Shown piece by piece: positions 62,802-64,000 of a stretch of DNA of 64,000 bases. The stretch covers positions 186,001 through 250,000 of the forward strand of contig NZ_JACTAG010000003.1 in NCBI RefSeq assembly GCF_014763045.1, read 5' to 3'. The position numbers and the translations under genes were made by a program. How positions within the stretch are numbered: position 1 is the stretch's first letter; each line of letters begins with the position of its first letter. This DNA comes from Sulfitobacter aestuariivivens (GTDB taxonomy: Bacteria; Pseudomonadota; Alphaproteobacteria; Rhodobacterales; Rhodobacteraceae). Under the pieces are notes generated by a model. The model worked only from the letters and a program-made list of their open reading frames with translations, did not search any database and had not been told where the DNA came from.

Positions 62802-64000
62802 TCCGTACCGCCCTGCTTTCCTGTGTGCTGTTTTTGGCAGCCCTTGCGCCCCGGGCCGAGGCGCAGGCGCTTAATCTTGAGTTCCTGCCGCCCGATGTTG
62901 AGCCCAATGATGTGTGCTACAACGCGGGCGTTGCGGCCGGGCCGGATGATCTGACTACGGATGGTGACCGGGAGGTGCTGACCGATAAGGATCGCATTCG
63001 TTTTTTGCGCCGTGACATCAGGGTCTATAGTCAGGATGACGCGGATCGGTACTTTGATTTCATCAAGGTGCTGATTGCCCGGCGGACCGGGTTGGACGCG
63101 GAATTCAATTCAGTGGACGCCGCGTTTGCCGAGGTCGATCTGTGGCTGCGTGCAGGGCGCATGGAGACGCTGCACTCATCCGGTTTGATCGAAGGTTTGC
63201 GCGACCGGGTGGAGGAGCTGAGCAACAATCAGCGGGTGACGCTTGCGCGGTTTTACAATGACGGGATCGGTGTGGATGCCGATCCGGCATTTGCGCAAGA
63301 GCTCATTCGAGAGGCGGCGTTTGGCGGCAACGCGCGGGCGCTGCTGGAAATCGCGCGGCTGGCACAGCAGGGCATCCTGATAGACGATTGGGATGCACCG
63401 CTTGATCTGACCGTCACGATGGCGTTTGGCGGCATTCTGGGCGCGCTGGACAGTGGCGTCTGCCGGCGCGCGGAACAGATTGCGCAGGCCTATCTGAAAG
63501 GTGATGTCGTTGCGAAGAACCCTGCTCTTGCGCTGGCGTGGTATCGCTTTGCGGCTGATCTGGGGCGAGCTGAATCTGCCTGGCGGGTTGTTGAATTCCA
63601 TCTCAATGCCGATGCCGCGCAGAAGGACAATATTGAGCTGCGCAGCTATCTGGAACAGGCGGTGCGGCTTGGGATCAGCATATCACCCGGCGATGAGGCC
63701 GCACTGGTAGCCTCCGGCGCGGTTGATCGCGCTGAATTGCAGGCGATGCTGGGGTTCAATTACAGCCAAGACGTGAGGCGTACCGCCCGCAGCCTGCCCG
63801 AAAAGCTTGAGCTTGTTGTCAATATCGACGGTATGGAAGCCGGTGAAGACAGCAAGTATCTGCAATATCTGAGCGAAATCTCGCAGGTGAGCGAGGCGCC
63901 GGGCCGCGTGTTCGAGCGGCTGGCAACCGAAACCCTGATCCGGCGCGGGCGCTGGGCGGGGGAAGCCAAGGCCATGGAATTGCTTGAGGAAGCGGTGCGT
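62798..64000 (+). CDS. Secreted Sel1/TPR-repeat protein, cut by the window edge
   Basis: The frame is open from ATG 62798 to the right edge (401 residues visible). A signal peptide (MIRTALLSCVLFLAALAPRAEA) without lipobox precedes helical repeats, including ARFYNDGIGVDADPAFAQEL, ALLEIARLAQQG and AQAYLKGDVVAKNPALALAW, close to Sel1 motifs. It may play the AlgK scaffold role, linking inner-membrane Alg44 to an outer-membrane porin not seen here. It overlaps the AlgX-like gene by 4 bases, so it is the eighth gene of the operon. Confidence 0.8.
   Translation, partial: MIRTALLSCVLFLAALAPRAEAQALNLEFLPPDVEPNDVCYNAGVAAGPDDLTTDGDREVLTDKDRIRFLRRDIRVYSQDDADRYFDFIKVLIARRTGLDAEFNSVDAAFAEVDLWLRAGRMETLHSSGLIEGLRDRVEELSNNQRVTLARFYNDGIGVDADPAFAQELIREAAFGGNARALLEIARLAQQGILIDDWDAPLDLTVTMAFGGILGALDSGVCRRAEQIAQAYLKGDVVAKNPALALAWYRFAADLGRAESAWRVVEFHLNADAAQKDNIELRSYLEQAVRLGISISPGDEAALVASGAVDRAELQAMLGFNYSQDVRRTARSLPEKLELVVNIDGMEAGEDSKYLQYLSEISQVSEAPGRVFERLATETLIRRGRWAGEAKAMELLEEAVR

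Noticed and set aside
1..64000. CRISPR array or prophage
   Set aside because: No regular repeat-spacer pattern and no phage structural genes; the lone 2OG oxygenase and IS are not enough.

Overview
The window is chromosomal DNA from a GC-rich alphaproteobacterium, most likely a marine member of Rhodobacterales (Roseobacter group). The support is gene content and order: an S10-spc-alpha ribosomal region, rplQ followed by a Deg-type protease and rarA, a crcB-rluC-HAD-ATP12 run, an AapJQMP general amino acid transporter, and a yidC-MOSC-engB-argB block with rpmH-rnpA-yidD nearby. The genus cannot be fixed from the sequence alone.

Layout. 1-514: end of an IS3-family element. 718-2043: a reverse-strand alpha/beta-hydrolase/adenylate cyclase fusion. 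2511-23527: ribosomal genes rplB to rplQ with secY, adk and rpoA. Accessory genes break this run into blocks. A 4.6 kb segment sits between rplP and rpmC (small protein, hemerythrin, membrane NYN nuclease, 2OG oxygenase, RTX protein, secreted DUF6636-like protein). A 3.9 kb segment sits between rpmD and rplO (Cys/His-rich secreted peptide, hydrolase, P450, VWA protein). Intrinsic terminators close the broken blocks, and promoter-like sequences with a 17-base spacer (TTGNNN, then TATACG or TACACA) lie before rpmC, rplO and rpsM.

23658-35469: protease, rarA, serine hydrolase, crcB, rluC, HAD phosphatase, ATP12 chaperone, the aap transporter operon and a DUF1330 gene. 35485-40858 (reverse): yidC, MOSC protein, engB, argB, Fe-S protein and SixA-like phosphatase, mostly with start/stop overlaps. 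41110-45535: c-di-GMP phosphodiesterase, ttcA, a DUF900 hydrolase, and yidD-rnpA-rpmH. 45837-52471: TVP38 membrane protein with a flavin disulfide reductase-like protein, an orphan histidine kinase, tRNA-Arg(ACG), a family-5 solute-binding protein and an EamA transporter.

53725 to the right edge: a tightly packed exopolysaccharide operon resembling bacterial alginate biosynthesis (algD, alg8, alg44, algA, algG, a helical protein, an AlgX-like protein and a Sel1/TPR protein cut by the edge). The precursor and polymerase enzymes look intact: the AlgD catalytic Cys, the Alg8 DGD and TGDD motifs and the AlgA pyrophosphorylase motif are all present. The accessory proteins look altered. Alg44 lacks recognisable PilZ c-di-GMP residues, AlgG lacks the DPHD motif, AlgX has lost the SGNH catalytic Ser and His, and the AlgA C-terminal isomerase half lacks its metal-binding His residues. 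My reading is that the operon makes a polymannuronate-like polymer without the usual epimerisation, acetylation or c-di-GMP control, or a related polymer not yet described.

A second unusual locus is 14126-14642. There, two 96%-identical 100-base copies of a triple-hairpin/terminator unit flank a small Cys/His-rich secreted peptide gene with a perfect CtrA-type box upstream.
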